A DNA stretch of 64,000 nucleotides, taken from NCBI GenBank assembly GCA_017979445.1, contig CM030711.1, positions 5,177,221 to 5,241,220 of the forward strand. Reading direction: 5' to 3'. Source of the DNA: Akebia trifoliata (taxonomy: Eukaryota > Streptophyta > Magnoliopsida > Ranunculales > Lardizabalaceae). A program made the position numbers and the translations under genes. Under the pieces are notes generated by a model that was not told the DNA's origin, searched no databases, and was given only the letters and a program-made list of their open reading frames with translations. Below are positions 20,700 through 32,100 of this stretch, piece after piece; position 1 is the first letter of the stretch; every line of letters begins with the position of its first letter.

Positions 20700-23640
20700 A
20701 GTACTCTCAAGTTCAAAATATTATATTTATTTGAAAAAAAAAAATCCTTATAGACCGAAATAAGTAATTTCTTTTTAGATTTCTCACTAAAAAGAATCAA
20801 AACAATCCCAAGTTTCAAAATTTTATCAAAAGAGAGATTCATATTGCATACTTTATTATCATTATTTCTCGTTATTTATACTATGGGTGCAACTTGATCT
20901 AGTTCAAACTGAGAACCAAACCAAATCAATAGCTTTAGACTGGTTTGATTCAATTTGGAACAAGTTGCGATTCGATTTTTGAGTAAAGAAAATGTAGAAT
21001 CGATCAATTCAATTCGTCTATCGGTTGAAGGTCTGTATAAAACAAATATATATATTCTTACTAGAGTCCACTTATGCCTATGATACAGACATCTTCCCTC
21101 GGGGTTAAGGAGGTAAAAATGTAAAAAATAAAGTTGTAGGAGTATCATTGAAATTTTTTAAGGTTAAATGAGTAAAATATGAAAATAATAAAATAGATTA
21201 AAGGGGTAAAAATGAAAATATAAAAAAGCTATAGGGGGTGAAATGTAAAGGAAATATATAACTTGACGGGGGGTTGAAAGGGTAAAAGTAGGTTAAAAAG
21301 GGAAAAAGATAAAATATAATAAAATTAGAAGGAGTGAAAAGTAAATGAAATAAAGTGAGTCCTGCAATACTAAAACTTGATGAGAGGTTTATCTACACAC
21401 AAAATTAGGATTTTTAGTGATTCAAGCTCCTAACTTGTGAGTTTAGGCCTCATCTCTTCTAAATTTTGAGTTTACCCTCAAAAGTTGCCACATCATCAAA
21501 AAATATTTTTTCATACCCAAAATGTCTTTTACCCTGATCTGACGCTAAACCTAGTATTATTGTCCTTTGCAAGTGTAATTATTACACTTTTTCATAATAT
21601 AATATATTTCTCTCACCTTTTCGCTAAAATTTTCATTAGACTAGTTGAAGAAGAAGATTTTAAACTCAGAAATTTTTTTAGAAGATTATTGAAAACATAG
21701 ATACGAAGATGAAGAGGATTGAAAAAGAAGATGTAATTGAAAAATGGAAAAACATCTTTGTAACGATTTGTATTACCTTTGTACTGTATAGTAATTTATT
21801 TGTAACACAACGCATTATCTAATGATATCAGACTTTATAAAAGCATCATATGTATATCTGCGTGTAATGCTGAGACATCACATATCTTTTCAGATGTGAA
21901 ATAGTTTCCTTTGTAATTGTAATTATTACACTTTTTTATAATGTAATATATTTCTCTCACCTCATCGTCATTTTCATTGAAGCTTCATCGAAATAGTTGT
22001 CACACATAAATATAGAGAGTACTAGCTTACTACCCATTAGGCAGATGCCACATGTTTGCGTCATAATATAATAATTGCTAACCCATCAATTTTGATATTG
22101 GGATCCTATATTATACTGTAGATATGGATTCCATTAATTTTAGGGTACCGTAAGCTGAAAATGAGTTATTTACAATTCCGGCTACTTTTCATTTTAATTA
22201 CCAAAACATGAATAATCATGTTTTTGTTAAAAAATTCAGAATGAAGTGATTATTTCGCAGGTTTAAAGTGAAATTGCCATTGCAAACCTGTGAAATAGTC
22301 ACTTTAAAAACCTCTGAATTTGTTATCTTTCATGTTTTGGTAATTAATATGAACAGTGGGCCAGAATCGTAAATTTGTCAAAAGTTGATCACTTTTTCGT
22401 AAATATCTCTAATTATAATTAAAACTTGTGTATGTTTTAGGCCACATAAAATTTTTCTAGACACGTTTAAATTAAATTTATTCCAACCTATCTACGAGAT
22501 GAGTTTGTTTTTCTAATTACGAAAACAGAATTGAATCAAGAACATAAATGACTGAATTTGTTATTAGATTAGGAAACCATTTTGTGACTGAATGACTTGT
22601 AGCCTTCACCATATGACCTCCTCTCTATTTTCAATAAAGCACCATTTTTAATTCTGGAAATGTCTTCAATCTGTGATTTTCACCAAGATTATTGAACCAA
22701 CCTGGTTGTCAAAATATTTACTAAAATTACTTATTTTTTCCAAAATGGTAATTTTTCTAATTTTCTCTTAATTCCTATTATTTACCCTTATATGAGAAAT
22801 TTGACTACAGGAACAGAGATTGAAACCTGAGTCATTTGTGACCCTCAAGTTAAAGACTAAATGCTATTTCTCGGACACACCAACCCTTAAGTTGGCTAAA
22901 TTTGAAAATATCATAATTATTGTACCAATTTGTATTTCGAACTTTACCAACATGGCTTTTGATCTTTTTGGTAATCAACTTTTTTTTCCCCAAAATGGTA
23001 AGTTTTCTAAGAAATTTTCTTTTAAGTTCCTTCCATAAGCTGATATAAGAAATTTGACAACACCAAGAGATTGAACACCAATTGTGCATCCTCGGAGACA
23101 CCGCCCCAAGCTTACAAGTTTTATTTTTTTTTACGATTTTCCAACAAATGACAAAATTATTTTATCTTAGGACTTGGATTAAAGAATAGTTTCCACCCAA
23201 GATGGAAAAATTATTATGAAAAAATATTTACTTGGCAAATCATTTTTTACATAACATATTTTTTTTTCTCAAAAATTAGGAGTGATTAATATTTAATACA
23301 CATCTTAATCATAAAAATCTCTGCAACTAACAATCCCTAGCATTGTTTTATAACATGAACTCAAAAAAAAAAAAAAAAAAAAAAACCCTTCTGCTTTTAT
23401 TAAAGAAAAAAATTGTTTAAGTAGAGAAAATGATTTTTCTGTAAAAATATAGAATAATACATGTAAATAATAATTCATTTTTTTTTTCTTCCAAAACTGT
23501 TTTTCCACCCATTTACAACAATCCACAACCAGTGTTCTATATCATAAACTCAAAAAAGAAAAAAGAAAAAATAAAAAATACTGACATTCACTTATATTAA
23601 AGAAATTTAACTTTGATTACAATCAAACATGAGAAGAAAA
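19230..23640. other. Spacer between CAF1 copies 5 and 6
   Basis: Counterpart of 6420-10,263. It includes the MITE at 19,600-19,885, an AT microsatellite (20,659-20,694), GAA-rich segments (21,640-21,750), the hairpin MITE at 22,190-22,350, and about 180 bp (22,730-22,900) missing from unit A. No gene seen. Confidence 0.65.
20659..20694. repeat. AT dinucleotide microsatellite
   Basis: About 18 TA repeats; the unit-A counterpart at 7857-7881 is shorter. Confidence 0.9.
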
Positions 23641-23645
23641 AAATG

Positions 23646-23918
23646 TTACTGATCAGATTTTCCACCTAAAATTGGATGATTCCCATTTTCGTTTGAAAAT
23701 GATAAACCCAATTGGATTATCTTTAGTTGATCCACATTGAACTTTAAATCCTCGTATCGATCTAATTGAGATGAATCTCGATCAGTATTTTGTAAAAATC
23801 CTGGGAACTCGGTGTCGAATGAAATATAAGGGTAACTCAATACGATTTCTTCTATTCGAGACATCTCCTTCTCAAAGTTCCAACTCCGAACCTCTTCTAT
23901 CTCCATCTCTTTCTTCAA
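23646..23918 (-). pseudogene. CAF1-like copy 6, N-terminal remnant
   Basis: Only the first 80 or so codons remain: EVRSWNFEKEMSRIEE, SFDTEFPG and on to PILGG, then a few foreign codons and a stop (90 residues). The Exo II and Exo III motifs are gone. Against copy 3 the missing piece is 627 bp, between TCCAC at 10,272-10,276 and TCCAC at 10,899-10,903; one TCCAC remains here at 23,661-23,665. The frame up to the junction is intact and lacks the +1 T of copy 3, so copy 3 acquired that lesion after the unit duplication. The TATA box persists at 23,987-23,993. Confidence 0.9.
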
Positions 23919-24009
23919 AATTCTTCAAAGTTTTCTATCGAAAATCAATTACAAGCTCTGAGTTTAGTGATGAGAGGTCTGTTGATTTTATAACAAATGA
24001 GAATCACTA

Positions 24010-25980
24010 AAAGCGATTATATCTGAAACTTGAAAACGTGATCCAACAATCACAATCGGAGGATAATTCTAATTCTGATTCCGATTAGAACTAGGATTTG
24101 CGATATTAAAGGATTATCTTTATATCTCATCCGTTTGTTTTTTTCGATAAACTTTCTAATTCTGTAGAATGTTTGAGATACGTAGGGTTTAAGATAAAGA
24201 TTAAATGAGATTTCCTATGGATTCCCAAAGAATTTCGAGATAGACTTTCTAATTCATCCGTTTGTTTGTTGGACAGTTATGTCCAACGATGTTGGACCTT
24301 AAAAAAAACTCAAAGTTAAATTTGTAGTTGAAAACAGGGGAAAATTAATGGAAAAGTAGAGATAAAAATGCATTATTTATTTTACTTGGGAAAACTGTTA
24401 ATAATTACTGATTTGGATTAAAGTTTAATAAATAAACTGTTTAATATTACTAAATACCCCTTAGTGTTAATTATTAAACAACTCCATTTTAAGAAGGGTT
24501 TTTGTGTAATTTAGAGAGAATTACCAAAATGACACACTATTCATTTTAAATTAAAAAAATGTTAAATTATCATTTTCGGAACTATTTTTTTCTTTTTAAT
24601 ATGATACAATGTGAAATGAATAGTAATTTTTTCCCTATTTTATAAAATAATAAATACTTTTCCTGCTTTAGTTATAGTAAAATTGTTGGAAAAAAAAAAT
24701 TTGTTTTATAAAACAGGGATTTATTTCCCCACTTTAACGAAAGATCAAGATATGATTTTTAAAGTTGAAGAATACAAAAATTGAGAATTTTCTACAAGGA
24801 TTAAGGCAAGGTTAAAAACAATTGATTAAAGATGAGGTTAAATATATTAAACTTAATTTGTCATAAAGTTTGAAGATCTTAAAGATTTTAGGAAGAAAAA
24901 ATTAAGGCTTTTTGGTTGCATATTGAAAATGAGGGTATTTGGTTATTGTTTGTTAGTTAAAAAATATGAAGAAAAAAATAACAGACCAAAAATACTAAAA
25001 AAAAAAAGTGAAGAAAAAGGTCAAAGGAAGTACATCATTAGTTTCAAAACAAAAGGGGTATCTCAAGTATTCACCAAAATGTTCAGGGTGTCTAAATGAC
25101 CCAAAATATTGAGGGAGAGGGGGCATCAAGGCTAGATGGGGACATATTTTTTCACAATAGGTGTTTTGCCCAAACTTGAGTTTCTTGGGTGCATCTTGTA
25201 GTTGGGGTGTGGAGACATTTTTGTAATTAGAAAATAGGTGTTTTGCCCTAAGATGCCATATATATTTTAAATTCAGGAACCCTAAAAATTATATGGTATT
25301 TTCATAGTTTTTTCAATAAAGAATTATCACCACCGACCGTAGATGTAGAAAATCTTGTCGAACCACATAAATTGCTCGTGTTCTTTGTTTTCAATCTTCG
25401 TAATTTATCAATCTTGATCTGTCAAAGGGAGGTTTTCCGCAATTTGTGAAACATAGTGGAGGTATCTCAAATATCCACCAAAGAGAGTGGGTTCTAAATC
25501 ATCCAAAATATTTAAGGATGGCAAAAAGGTTAGGGGCATGCCATTAGTTTGGAAAGATACAAGATTGTGTGTATGTTTTACCTTTCCATTAATTCTTCTA
25601 CTCCATTTGGTCTGATTTATTATGTTATTGTCAAATCAGAAATTGGTGTTTGATTTGTACTTGTGTTTCCTAGTTGTTCTTTTCAACTGTTAATTTTGGA
25701 GTTTGATCTATTTTTGGCATGATATGTGATTTATTAGTTATTATTACTGTCTGAAGCATTTGTGCTTCTAATTATTTTTCTTGTTTGTTCTTGAGTTGAT
25801 GGTTTGTTTGATTTATATCTGTTGTGTTATGATACATCTTTTACTGTTGTTAACTGTTACTATTAGTAGTACTGGTAGAAGTTTCATTTTCTGTTTCCAG
25901 GATCAGCATTTGTTCTCTGTTTTTCTTAGTGTTTGATTTACATTATACTTGCATTCATGCGTTCTCATGGTGGGATCAAA
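24010..25980. other. Spacer, counterpart of 11,260-13,320
   Basis: Same degenerate repeats and T-rich intron-like stretch as in unit A; the G run is short here. No gene. Confidence 0.6.
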
Positions 25981-25984
25981 AAAA

Positions 25985-26170
25985 AAAAAAAAAATGATGA
26001 ATGCACGCTATCTTGATATGCGGTTGGGCACGTGGATGATGTGGCAAGGGTATAGAGCTACACATCTTTTTCTTATGTATCCCGATGAAAACGATCTATG
26101 ATTCTATGCCCTTGTCACATCAGCCACGTACCCATCTGCCTACCAGGACCACATGCATTCATCATGACTC
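25985..26170. mobile_element. Fold-back MITE, GTGTATCCCGA-core family, unit B copy
   Basis: Near-identical to 13,325-13,500; inserted before the unit duplication. Confidence 0.7.
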
Positions 26171-26219
26171 AACCAAAAAAAAAACTCACAAGTGATATTT
26201 GGTTGTTTCCTTTGTTCAG

Positions 26220-26343
26220 GGGTTTACAAATGCTTTCTCTTGTACTCGGTTCAGAAATCACTGATGCATCTGTGGTTTCCATTGTCTCCTACTATCCTAA
26301 CCTTGAATTGCTTGATCTAAGTGGGTATGCACTTAGTGACTAG
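26220..26343 (+). pseudogene. F-box/LRR exon fragment (unit B)
   Basis: Coding sequence identical in translation to 13,551-13,674, with the same acceptor and same TAG stop. The perfect match of a non-functional fragment shows how recent the unit duplication is. Confidence 0.6.
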
Positions 26344-26607
26344 AGTGCAAAGTGGGGGTAGGAACACAAAAACACATAGTTTCTACACCTCCAAAACGTT
26401 ATGTAGTGAGTTATATATAATATATTCAAATATCAAATTTACTATTGTATACTTCATTTGCTTTAATTAATCCATCACTACCTACTTTAATTTCTTTTGC
26501 AATATATATATACATCTTTTACAATTTAGAATTAATAATTTTCAATAAATCTAGTAGATTCTTTGCATGATTCCACCATGATCCATAGTTGTTACATTTT
26601 CATCCGC

Positions 26608-27590
26608 CCTACATCTATTGTTTGTTTGTATTTTTTTGTACTATTTATATAGCTTGACCATTTAATTACTGTTGTTACTACACTACTCACCACCACCAAT
26701 TAGTTACAACAAAATAATTCTTTATCAATATAATTATTATCAATTAAATAATTAACACATATTTTAATGGTTGAAACTCTTTCTATTTTGAAGGATTCAA
26801 ATAATTCTACAATTACAGTAATATTTTAATGTTTTTAAGTAATTACAATATTGTTGTTTCCAATTGTAATATTCAGTAATAATTCCTTAAAATATTTTTT
26901 TTATGACAAACATGACTAATAATTATTTAATAAATAAAAAAGTACTTAATATAATATGTTAAATGAGACTCTTTATGTAAGTGAGTTTCAATATTTTGAG
27001 AGAGGATTCTCATATCAGAACGAGATTTGAGAGTATGAGCGGTACCCTTAACAGAAGGATCAGGTCACTAAGGACGCATACATTACTAGCTTTGGCGAAA
27101 CTTAGTATTTATGTGAATCGGCAATTTAAATGTAATAGCCAACTAACATCACATCAGTTATGTCATTTTATTGGCACAAATTTATCGAGGTAGCTCACAA
27201 ACGGCCAAACTGAGCCTTTTTATAGAACACAAAGATCTAATAGTTCCATGTAACAATGTAATCCATACCAAGTTCGGTTTATTTTATTTTGATTGAGCTT
27301 ACTCAGCAACCAGTGAATATTCATTTTAGTTTATTTTGGGTTGATAATTACCAACAAACGGAAGTCAAGTTGAAGCAATTATTGAGAAACCTGTTTAGAT
27401 CCCAATGCTGACCCCAATATTTGGGAAAGGCCATGGATGATAATGTTGACTTCCCAATTAATTATTGGTTGCAAAATTCAACCAAACCCAAATTGACTTG
27501 GTCATCAAGTTATTGTTGTTTGATTTTCTGACCAGTTCTAAGACAAACATTAGTCTGAAAACTGTTCATGCTTCAAGATGCCAATTAGTG
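26608..27590. other. Single-copy AT-rich spacer
   Basis: No gene recognised. The short frame at 26,981-27,193 has no recognisable similarity. This is where homology to unit A ends. Confidence 0.5.
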
Positions 27591-27775
27591 GTTTACAAGT
27601 TGAAGAATCATGGATCGTTGATTTTTATTGTTAATTTGTAAATCATTTTTGATGGGATTAGAGATATCGGAATGGGCTGATTTTTTATAAAGATGATATC
27701 CTCACCATAGATATAATCCTCACAAAAAATCAGTCCATTCCAAAACTTCTAACTCATATAGGATAAAATGTTGGC
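27591..27775 (+). mobile_element. Diverged copy of one arm of the 1548-2377 fold-back
   Basis: Matches 2165-2335 in order: GTTTACAAGTTGAAGAATC, AATTTGTAAATCA, TTTTTGATGGGATTAG, then the inner hairpin (GGAATGGGCTGATTTTTT ... AAAAAATCAGTCCATTCC) and CATATAGGATAAAATG. This shows the arm is a mobile or dispersed unit on its own. Confidence 0.75.
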
Positions 27776-27934
27776 TACCAACATTGGCTGTTGAACATGA
27801 CTCTCTCTCTATGTATAGGAAAGCGTTTGGAGACCCTAAAGTGAGTCAAACAATGTGTCAAACATTTTTCAATATATGAACTAGAAGTTTTAGAATAAAC
27901 TAATTATTCAATATATATATATAAATTGGGGTTA

Positions 27935-28035
27935 GAAGGTTGAGATTGGGCTGATCTTTTTGTGAGGATGATCTCCTCACCATAGAGAGATCATCCTTAC
28001 AAAAAATTAGCCCATTTCGAAACTTCTAACCCATA
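27935..28035. mobile_element. Inner-hairpin copy of the same fold-back family
   Basis: GGGGTTAGAAGGTTGAGAT ... GTGAGGATGATCTCC pairs with GAGATCATCCTTAC ... CATTTCGAAACTTCTAACCC over about 45 bp per arm. Confidence 0.75.
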
Positions 28036-28125
28036 TATTAAATCTTCTTATTCCTGGATGCTTCATAAGAATAAATTGTTATTTCATTCCTATAAAGAGA
28101 AACATTTAACTTTTTATTCACTCGT

Positions 28126-28330
28126 GAGATCTGAACGATCCAGTGGCGGGGGGCACCATGGCTCTTCTCTTCTCGAGAATCCATTCATCCTTTATTAGCG
28201 TATAGACAACTATCTCTCGAGCATATGTTACCTCATTAATGGGAAAATAAAATAGATCACATAACAATAGATCTTCACATACCAAAAGCTACGAGATCGC
28301 CCACGAATGAAAGGGCTGAAAGAGGGATGT
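28126..28330. other. Probable nuclear plastid-DNA insert (NUPT), decayed
   Basis: The run with GGCACCATGGCTC, CTCTTCTCGAGAATCCAT, GACAACTATCTCTCGAGCA, AATGGGAAAATAAAAT and TACGAGATCGCCC, in this order, resembles a stretch of the chloroplast inverted repeat around the rRNA operon, recalled from memory. Many C-to-T type differences fit an old nuclear copy. There is no gene in it. Confidence 0.5.
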
Positions 28331-29181
28331 AGAGTTTCAACTTGACTGATCAATCAAATCTTTAAATTATTAATTATCTTCACTTTCAAAAAAAAATATT
28401 TCAATAATCTTTGGGATTGATGAATTTATATACTATATCTAGTAAAGAAAAGGTCAACACCACCATCCAACAACCCCAGATAACCATGCCCATTATAAAA
28501 GAAATAACATGCAAACCCAAGTGATAGTAACCACCATGAACATTATAAAGTTCCAACCCATCAAAGACCATCTTCTTAAAGAAACTAGAGTCATTAAAAT
28601 AATTAAATATTAAAAAAATAATCATATTTATAAACAAACAAAATAAATTAATGGATGAATTAATGCCCCTCCATCAACCAGCACATGGCCTTGCTCCCTT
28701 CTTCACTTGGGTCATTGTCTTTTTTAATGGCTACATGGTCCATACCCTTTTTTTTTTTTTCTTTTTTTATAATTTTTTTTTAAATAAATAAAGAAATACA
28801 ACATGCATGCTAAAAAAATAATATGGAAAAACAGCATTATAACTGATACATAATAATAACAACTACAACAGTAGTGACTGCAGCAACAACATCACCAACA
28901 ACAATAACAACAAACACAAGGAGATGATTATTAAGCAAACCATTAATAAGAAACAAACTAAACATAGTAAAGTCTTGAAAACAACTGTTATTGCTTCTTG
29001 TCCATAAGAAATATCCCATTTTTTTTCTCCATATTTATATAACAAACCACAATACAGATACAGACATACAGACATACTGATACAGACAGACACCCTACTC
29101 GATCCATATAACACGCTTTCATTAACATTCATCTTTTCCAAAGCCACGCGATCGAATGAGCAGGCTATAATGGTTACAATT
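28331..29181 (-). other. Downstream region and probable 3' UTR of the Aux/IAA gene
   Basis: The last few hundred bases before the stop (about 28,850-29,181) contain a CAA/ACA-rich stretch (28,858-28,920) and are the likely 3' UTR. Further left is AT-rich sequence with T-runs. Frames here (for example 28,863-29,231 minus) run across exon 5 in another phase and are not genes. Confidence 0.45.
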
Positions 29182-32100
29182 TCAGCTTCTGTTCTTGCAT
29201 TTCTCCACAGCTCTTGGTGCTGCAATTCCAAATTCAGATCAAATTAATTGAGAAAAAGTGAAAAAGAATATAAATAACATATATTTCAAATACTACATAT
29301 TTTTTTCGTAGATCTTTCTACAACATTTAATTTAATTTTTTTAAATACAAAGATATTTCATGTTTAATAATTTTGTATTACCGAGTCCGATTGCTTCTGA
29401 TCCTTTCATAATACGCAGGCGCTTACATGAATCAACAAACATCCTGATTGATCAAATCAAAGCATGGAGAGATTAGAAATTAAAATATGATTCAATGTAA
29501 CACGATGCAAAAGATACATTAGATCATCAGCAATATTGTGATATAGTACTGAAAATTATCGATATGTATTTTCTAAACTACAAAAGATAGGGTTTCTTCC
29601 ATTTTTAATTATTGTAATTTTCAATATTAACTCTATTAGGGTTCTCGTATTTTCATCCAATTCAGTAAATTTTAAATTACATGTTATAATTAAATTGAGA
29701 TTAGTTTTACATGACTTGCATGGTTTTTGGATTTTTGACAAATTAGGAAGGACTTACTCCCATGGGACGTCACCAACGAGCATCCAGTCACCATCTTTGT
29801 CCTCATATGTTGGCACGTATTCTGAACTGTTCAAAAGATCTATCAACTTGCTCTCATTCATGAAATCCTTCATTCCTTGTGATCCACAGTTACCTAATTA
29901 AGTAAAAAAATATATAAATAATTAATTAAAAAAAAATTTAATCAGAGCAACTATATATGTGATGAAACAAATATGATAATAACAAAATATTTGGCTATAT
30001 ATAGAATTGATGATGATAAATGTAGATAACTGCTATTGGCACCCAACTTTTACTTATTACACTACAATTAAAAAAAATAAGTCAATGATTGAGAAACAAT
30101 AAAAATTGGGGTGCCAATAGAAACTCTCTCGTTTTCTCTCTCTTTCTCTTGCTCAGATTTCTATTTGTTAGATTTATGATCTTTTTCTTCTGATCGGTAA
30201 GCTAGAGCTTTAGGGGACATCCCCCTCCCTTTTATTAATCATCCACCGATATAATTGTTACATTGTCTAAAATGATTCTCATGAACTCTTGAGGCATGAC
30301 ACCTTCATCCTCAATTACATAAAAATTCCTCTAATCGAGCCAAGAAATCAGTTACTCTATCAATCTCTCTGTAGTAAAATTCAAAATTGCAAATGACAAA
30401 GGAGGTGGCTAAAAGTTTAATTGCTTCTAAACAATTGTTGAAGTTGTTACAATTCTTTGTAATGTTGAGGATAATTTGAACCAAACTTTTGCAATATTTG
30501 CTTGAATGGTGTGTTTTAATCTTTTATTAAAGTGTGATAAATAATTCAAGAAATTAGGGTGTAATAAGTAAAAGTTGGGGTGCTAATAGCAGATCTATAA
30601 ATCTATGTCTGTTTTGTATGTGTAAAAAAAGAAATATTTAATAGATGTACATTTTTCACCTCGAGATTTACTTTCGAGTTACTGAATATGGGAAGGGAGT
30701 CTGAATGCCTCCCATTCCTGAAGTTTGTAATCAAGAAAAACTAGTACCATAATGATAATAGGACTTAACGAGTCCACAATGTGATGAAATTTTTCTCATT
30801 TAGAGAGATCCCTATCAATGAGATTTCGATGGGACGATGCTAACATCGCTATTGGAAGTAACACGATAGTGCATAACTGAAAGTAAGATTTGCGGAAATT
30901 GATGATGTTGATTCCCTAGAATCAAGGGAACTATTAAGGGAATTTCACGAGAATGTTGTTTTCTTAGCATTTAATGGCATGTTTATGAGCTAGTTGTCAA
31001 ACCAACTACTATACGAATAGTTCTCACCATTGCTCTAGGCCAAGGTTGGCAAATCAAACAAGATCGTAATGGCAAGAAACCATGTACGAAAGCTCTTATG
31101 TTCCATAAAAAGATGTAAGTTCCATGTTTTAAATGTTATGATATTTTTATTAGACTAAAGATAATCTGACGCTATTTTTTCAGACACCTCTCATACTCTC
31201 CCTGACCTGGCAGTTACAGAATCATAAGTCTTTTACTTCTTTGTCTTGAAGCAAAGGATCTAAGATTCTATGACAAAGAGTCAGATTATCACGATCCTTT
31301 TTATTAAGAATAACTTATAAATTTAACTTAAGCATTAGAGTATCTTTAACAAATATCATCATTATGGATTGATTACTTTAAAGATCTTGAGACATCTATG
31401 TATGTGATGTACTACTTACCAATGGTGAAGGAGCTAAACATTTTGCCTAAAGCGTCAGAGAGTTCTTGGTAGCTCTTGTACATCTTTAGGTCCACCTTAC
31501 GTAGGTAAGGTGCACCATCCATGCTAACCTTCACAAGTGCTGCTGTTGCTGCACCGTTGTTGTTAACCTTCTCATGATCTTCAGTAGCACTCTTCTGAAC
31601 TGACAGTATGTTCTTGCGGAATGATCTGACGGGTGGCCAACCCACCACCTGTGCCCTGAAATTCAATGAATAAAAATTATTAATTATGATTTACCCTCAT
31701 TTTTCAACTTATCTACAAAATTGCCCCTATCTAAGTTCTGATAGAAGGGCCAGGTGTCTTTCACTAAAGCAAAAGCAAAAGCAAAGATGCAAACGTAAGA
31801 GAAGATAAAGCAAAACCAATTTTTTTTTTCTAAAATTGAAACTAATAAAGTAAAGTGAAATATATAAAAGGAGAACTTTTTTCCTTTAAAGTTCTCTTAA
31901 ATGACTCAAAGATTATCTTCTTTCCTTTTCTTTTTCCTAAGCAAATGGTAGTTAATCCATTTTTTTCCAATATTATTGCTCTACTTTGGTCAAGCTTAGA
32001 ATTAAATTTAGATATTTCCCTTAAAATCATTTAATAATTTACGAAAAATATATCATCTTTCGATGTGTTGTTCTTATAAAATACAAGTATTTACTTCAAG

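Larger units (their letters stand above)
13957..26607. repeat. Segmental duplication, unit B
   Basis: Second copy of the CAF1/CAF1/CAF1/LRR-exon block. Homology to unit A starts right at the 3' flank of CAF1 copy 4 (near 13,981) and stops after position 26,607; the sequence beyond is single copy in this window. Compared with unit A it lacks the 830-bp fold-back, lacks 627 bp of copy 6, and keeps about 180 bp near 22,730-22,900 that unit A has lost near 9,537. Confidence 0.9.
29894..31419 (-). other. Intron 2 of Aux/IAA with nested transposon remnants
   Basis: At 1,526 nt it is the longest intron. Donor GTAAGT at 31,419 and acceptor ATTAG at 29,894. It contains a TATTGGCACCCCAAC-family element (30,029-30,591), inside it a LINE/RNase H piece, and a fold-back at 31,158-31,291. 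Confidence 0.85.

Noticed and set aside
127..27000. CRISPR-like regularly spaced repeats in the CAF1 spacers
   Set aside because: The repeated CCTTAAGTTG/TATAAGAAATTTGA words are diverged and irregularly spaced, and the genome is plant nuclear.
26981..27193. 70-codon plus-strand frame in single-copy DNA
   Set aside because: No similarity recognised, no promoter or splice context; chance ORF.
28863..29231. 122-codon minus-strand frame
   Set aside because: Begins in intron 4 and reads Aux/IAA exon 5 and its 3' UTR in the wrong phase.
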